A DNA stretch of 7,909 nucleotides, taken from the NCBI GenBank assembly GCA_030615565.1, contig JAUWZC010000097.1, positions 1-7,909 on the forward strand, written 5' to 3'. The stretch's first letter is position 1. The number at the start of each line of letters is the position of its first letter. The notes under the pieces were generated by a model. That model was not told the DNA's origin, ran no database searches, and saw only the letters and a program-made list of their open reading frames with translations. This document shows, piece after piece, positions 5,481 through 7,909 of the stretch. This DNA is from Desulfobacteraceae bacterium. Lineage in GTDB: Bacteria > Desulfobacterota > DSM-4660 > Desulfatiglandales > B25-G16. The position numbers were made by a program, and so were the translations under genes.

Positions 5481-6326
5481 GTGCGATTCATTGCCCCTAT
5501 TTTGCTAATTCTTTTTATCTTTTTATCTTGTTCAGCACCTGAAAAGAGAGCCGGTGGCTGGATGTTAAAAGAGGCAAATAAAAAGATAGAACTCGGAATC
5601 AAGCATTTCAAGAATCGATCCTTTGCAGAGGCCGAAAAAGATTTCTATTGGGCGCTTGAGTCATATATACTTTTAGACAATCGAGAGGGTCAGGCCGCTG
5701 TTTTTCTAAGTTTGGGCACATTATATCTTACGCAGGCCAAGATGGAGAAGGCCTTGCCAATGTTTAAAAAAGCTATGGATATTTCAGTTGAATTAAATAA
5801 TCAGGGTCTCCACATTGATGCTCTATCATCTATGGCAGGCCTTTATCTACTTAAAGAAGAACTCTCCAAAGCCAAGGAAGCTATCTCTCAAGGCCTGGAA
5901 TTGGCCAAAGAGGCTCGACTAAAAAGAAAAAGGGCTACCCTATTAAACCATTTAGGAAACCTGAAAATAAAAGAAGGCGACCTTACCGGGGCAGAGAAGA
6001 TCTTACGTGAATCCCTTTCTTTGAACGAAGATACAGACAATAAGGAAGGGAAGTCGGCCAACTACTTTAATCTGGGGCTAGTGAACCTGGCTAAAAGAAA
6101 CTATAAGGAAGCAGGTATATATTTCGAAAAGGCGTTAACTCTCGACAAGCACATAGAAAAACCTGATCTGATAGCCAGGGATCTCGAAAAACTTGGCGAT
6201 GTATCTGGAATTACCGGGCAAAAGGAAGAAGCATTCTCATACTACGAGAGGTCTATACTGATCTATCAGCAACTCAAGGACAATAAAGGATTAGAAAGAT
6301 TGTCAAAAAAAATCAAAGATATTTAA
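5481..6326 (+). CDS. TPR-repeat lipoprotein of the Mla-type operon
   Basis: The 281-residue product starts with a short basic n-region, a hydrophobic stretch (4-15) and a lipobox-like FLSC with Cys17, so it is a likely lipoprotein facing the periplasm. The remainder is about six tetratricopeptide repeats, near residues 31-64, 73-106, 113-146, 152-185, 192-225 and 232-265, with recognisable cores such as LGTLYLTQAKMEKALPMFKKA, LLNHLGNLKIKEGDLTGAEK and YFNLGLVNLAKRNYKEAGIYFEKAL split across repeats. TPRs are protein-docking scaffolds, so it may anchor or organise the MCE protein or an outer-membrane partner (inference from position only). The start is GTG at 5481, one base after the MCE stop, with a strong AGGAG (5470-5474). 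It is the last gene of the operon; no clear intrinsic terminator follows. No specific family name is recognised. Confidence 0.8.
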   Translation: MRFIAPILLILFIFLSCSAPEKRAGGWMLKEANKKIELGIKHFKNRSFAEAEKDFYWALESYILLDNREGQAAVFLSLGTLYLTQAKMEKALPMFKKAMDISVELNNQGLHIDALSSMAGLYLLKEELSKAKEAISQGLELAKEARLKRKRATLLNHLGNLKIKEGDLTGAEKILRESLSLNEDTDNKEGKSANYFNLGLVNLAKRNYKEAGIYFEKALTLDKHIEKPDLIARDLEKLGDVSGITGQKEEAFSYYERSILIYQQLKDNKGLERLSKKIKDI

Positions 6327-6431
6327 AAAATCAGATCTAATAAACACCCCGATTCCGCTTTCATTGTCTGACCCTTGCGTATTTGTGAAGCGCCTCTTAT
6401 TCATTATTAGCCAAAGCGAGCCCTTTTCATC
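6327..6431. other. Short convergent intergenic region
   Basis: These 105 bp separate the stop codons of two convergent genes. The left part is A-rich on the plus strand. I see no stable stem followed by a T run on either strand, so termination of both units is either Rho-dependent or beyond what can be judged by eye. Confidence 0.4.
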
Positions 6432-7565
6432 TTAAGGCCCTTCCAGATCCCAGATACCAGGGATCTTATATTGACAGAACCTGCAATTTCCTTCTTTTAT
6501 ATTGTTACTCATTAAAATAAAATGAATACGATGAATCAGTCTCGCCTTGCACTGTGGGCAGTAAGTATTATTGCCCTCATGTCCGGGAAGGTTGCCGATA
6601 TAGACGTATTTCAAACCTACTTTTTGAGCGGATCTTCTTGCAGTCTCTAAGGTCTTTACCGGTGTATAGGGTAAATTAGTCAACTTATAGGCCGGGGAGA
6701 ATCGGGTAAAATGCAAGGGAACATCTTTCCCCAAATTGTCTCTAATCCAGTTACACATTTCCTTTATCCTACCCAGATCATCGTTTAGAGTTGGGATAAT
6801 CAAATTTACGATCTCCAGATGCACTCCTTCTTCTATGATAATTTTCAGGGTCTTAAGCACCGGCTCAAGTTTAGCAGAGGAAATCTTTGTATAAAACTTC
6901 TTATCAAATGCCTTCAGGTCAACTGTAACCCCGTCCATATATTTAAGTAACGCCCTTAATGGTTCAGGGCTCATCGCCCCGTTAGTATGAAAGAGGTTCT
7001 TTATGCCCTTAGTCCGAGCTAATTTAGCGATATCATACATATATTCATAGAAGATGGTGGGTTCATTTATGCTGTGTGAAATAGACTTACACCCTTGTCT
7101 TAGTGTCTCTTGGACTACTTCTTCTGGTGAATAATTCTTGCTTCTCAGCCCTTCCGGGCTTTGGGTAGTGATATGCCAGTTATGACAGTGTCGGCATCTA
7201 AAATTACAACTGGCAGTATAAACACAGAGATTACGGTGTCCGGGAAGCATATGATACATCGGCTCCAGTTCAATGGGGTCAATTTGAAGGCCACCAGGCT
7301 TTCCATAGACAAGACTATATAGTTTGCCCCCTCTATTCTCCCTCACCCGGCAGAAACTACGCCCACCTTCAGCAATAATACACCTCCTAAAACAGAGCTG
7401 GCACCAAACTTTTCTGTTCCCTAACTTTTTGTAATGCCTTGCCTCTTTTGCATGTGATAGTGCATAGGCAGGAAATATCCTGCTCAAACGGTCAAGTCCC
7501 AGAAGGGAGGCACCAAAAACAAGGCCGCTAAGGATAGATTTTCTACAAAAATCTCTCCGGTTCAT
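6432..7565 (-). CDS. amrS: AmrS-type radical SAM protein (AmmeMemoRadiSam family) with a Tat-like signal
   Basis: The 377-residue product matches the AmmeMemoRadiSam-system radical SAM family. The 4Fe-4S cluster motif is CNFRCRHC (Cys120, Cys124, Cys127). The family's N-terminal cysteine cluster (Cys55, Cys58, Cys62, Cys72 in CQLCFRRCI...FCRVRENRGGKLYSLVYGK) and the C-terminal zinc-ribbon-like pairs (Cys336/339 and Cys361/364, ending KIPGIWDLE) are complete. NEPTIFYEY, HTNGAMSPE, DLKAF and GNLPGHEGNNTYC are family blocks. About 40 residues precede the usual start and read as a twin-arginine signal: NRRDF (2-6), a hydrophobic core (11-24) and a possible signal peptidase site after AYA (33-35). 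Neither an AMMECR1 nor a Memo gene is in the window, and the reaction of this family is not securely known. The ATG overlaps the upstream stop (ATGA) and has AAGGT six bases away. 'AmrS' is a family-level name. Confidence 0.88.
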   Translation of the reverse strand: MNRRDFCRKSILSGLVFGASLLGLDRLSRIFPAYALSHAKEARHYKKLGNRKVWCQLCFRRCIIAEGGRSFCRVRENRGGKLYSLVYGKPGGLQIDPIELEPMYHMLPGHRNLCVYTASCNFRCRHCHNWHITTQSPEGLRSKNYSPEEVVQETLRQGCKSISHSINEPTIFYEYMYDIAKLARTKGIKNLFHTNGAMSPEPLRALLKYMDGVTVDLKAFDKKFYTKISSAKLEPVLKTLKIIIEEGVHLEIVNLIIPTLNDDLGRIKEMCNWIRDNLGKDVPLHFTRFSPAYKLTNLPYTPVKTLETARRSAQKVGLKYVYIGNLPGHEGNNTYCPQCKARLIHRIHFILMSNNIKEGNCRFCQYKIPGIWDLEGP

Positions 7566-7909
7566 CTTAATACCTTATTCAGGATAGCTGAGACGAGAAG
7601 TATAAGGAGGCTAATTATTTTAAGAAGGACTACTGCTGTGCAGGTTTGAATCAGTCCTAAAACCGGCAAAAGTAACACCCCTCCAAGCAATCCTCCTAGC
7701 CATCCGCCAGCAAGATCAGCTCCATAAAGTAGACCGGCGGTACCACTCAGATCGGGTGAGCGCTTTAAATATATCTTGCTGGCTAAGGGAAACTGGGCAC
7801 CAATGAGAAGACCGGAAACAAAGCAGAGCACAGGAAAGATTACCCGGAAAAGAGAGAGTACCGCAGGGAGGTCTAAGTAGGGGGAAAAGAGAAGAAATAT
7901 GGCCGGAAG
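7562..7909 (-). CDS. C-terminal part of a multi-spanning membrane protein (spermidine-synthase-associated membrane domain type)
   Basis: The frame is open to the window edge, giving at least 115 residues of the C-terminus; the true start lies outside. A GTG at 7829-7831 is an internal Val codon, since the coding frame upstream of it continues hydrophobic (PAIFLLF, LFRVIF). Four hydrophobic stretches are visible, with FVSGLLIGAQFPLASKIYL, then GLLYGADLAGGWLGGLLGGVLLLPVLGL and a final helix ending NKVLR. The GAxFPLA and LYxAxxxGxxxGgllgGxxLlPxxG patterns recall the membrane domains found in bacterial spermidine synthase-like fusion proteins and related transporter-like proteins. With only the C-terminus in view neither an enzymatic domain nor a substrate can be claimed. 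It overlaps the radical SAM start by four bases, indicating translational coupling and co-expression. Confidence 0.65.
   Translation of the reverse strand, partial: LPAIFLLFSPYLDLPAVLSLFRVIFPVLCFVSGLLIGAQFPLASKIYLKRSPDLSGTAGLLYGADLAGGWLGGLLGGVLLLPVLGLIQTCTAVVLLKIISLLILLVSAILNKVLR

Noticed and set aside
4792..5611. Three minus-strand frames rich in Ser, Phe, Leu and Ile opposite the MCE gene and the start of the TPR gene
   Set aside because: Ser/Phe/Leu/Ile-rich composition is what the antisense of Lys/Glu/Asp-rich helical repeats produces; no independent evidence.
6445..6466. Perfect 7-bp inverted repeat AGATCCC / GGGATCT as a terminator for the convergent genes
   Set aside because: It lies inside the 3' coding end of the radical SAM gene (encoding the conserved PGIWDLE ending) and is not followed by a T run on either strand.

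Overview
The window looks like chromosomal DNA from a Gram-negative bacterium. It holds an Mla-type (MCE) lipid-transport operon, two predicted lipoproteins and a Tat-signal-bearing radical SAM enzyme. The moderately AT-rich composition, the oxygen-sensitive radical SAM family and the style of the intergenic repeats would suit an anaerobic Desulfobacterota-like or related uncultured lineage. That placement is inference; no 16S rRNA or other marker gene is present.

Layout. Positions 1-723 are AT-rich and decayed, with a truncated IS91-family transposase N-terminus (120-470). A small host-attachment/baeRF-like protein follows (724-1221). Next comes a 487-bp gene-free stretch that carries a structured intergenic repeat of about 235 bp (1321-1553). 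A SPOR plus NlpC/P60 cell-wall hydrolase lipoprotein lies at 1709-2503. A good -35/-10 pair (2591-2620) precedes the operon 2684-6326: MlaE-like permease, MlaF-like ABC subunit, MlaD-like MCE protein and TPR lipoprotein. Convergent to it, on the minus strand, are an AmrS-type radical SAM protein (6432-7565) and, overlapping its start by 4 bp, the 3' end of a multi-spanning membrane protein resembling spermidine-synthase-associated membrane domains (7562-7909, cut by the window edge).

How the genes fit together. The operon encodes inner-membrane parts of a phospholipid transporter between inner and outer membrane: permease, ATPase-fold subunit and a membrane-anchored MCE protein with a long helical tail. 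A TPR lipoprotein replaces the usual MlaC/MlaB partners here. The most striking feature is that the ABC subunit has lost essentially every catalytic motif (Walker A Lys, Q-loop Gln, signature LSGGQ, Walker B Glu, H-loop His) while keeping the overall fold and an intact frame. It therefore looks like a pseudo-ATPase fixed inside an Mla-type system. The MCE protein also carries about five in-frame 21-residue repeats, and a 168-bp segment bracketed by a 13-bp direct repeat appears to have been inserted between the ABC and MCE genes. The minus-strand pair looks like a separate, translationally coupled unit.
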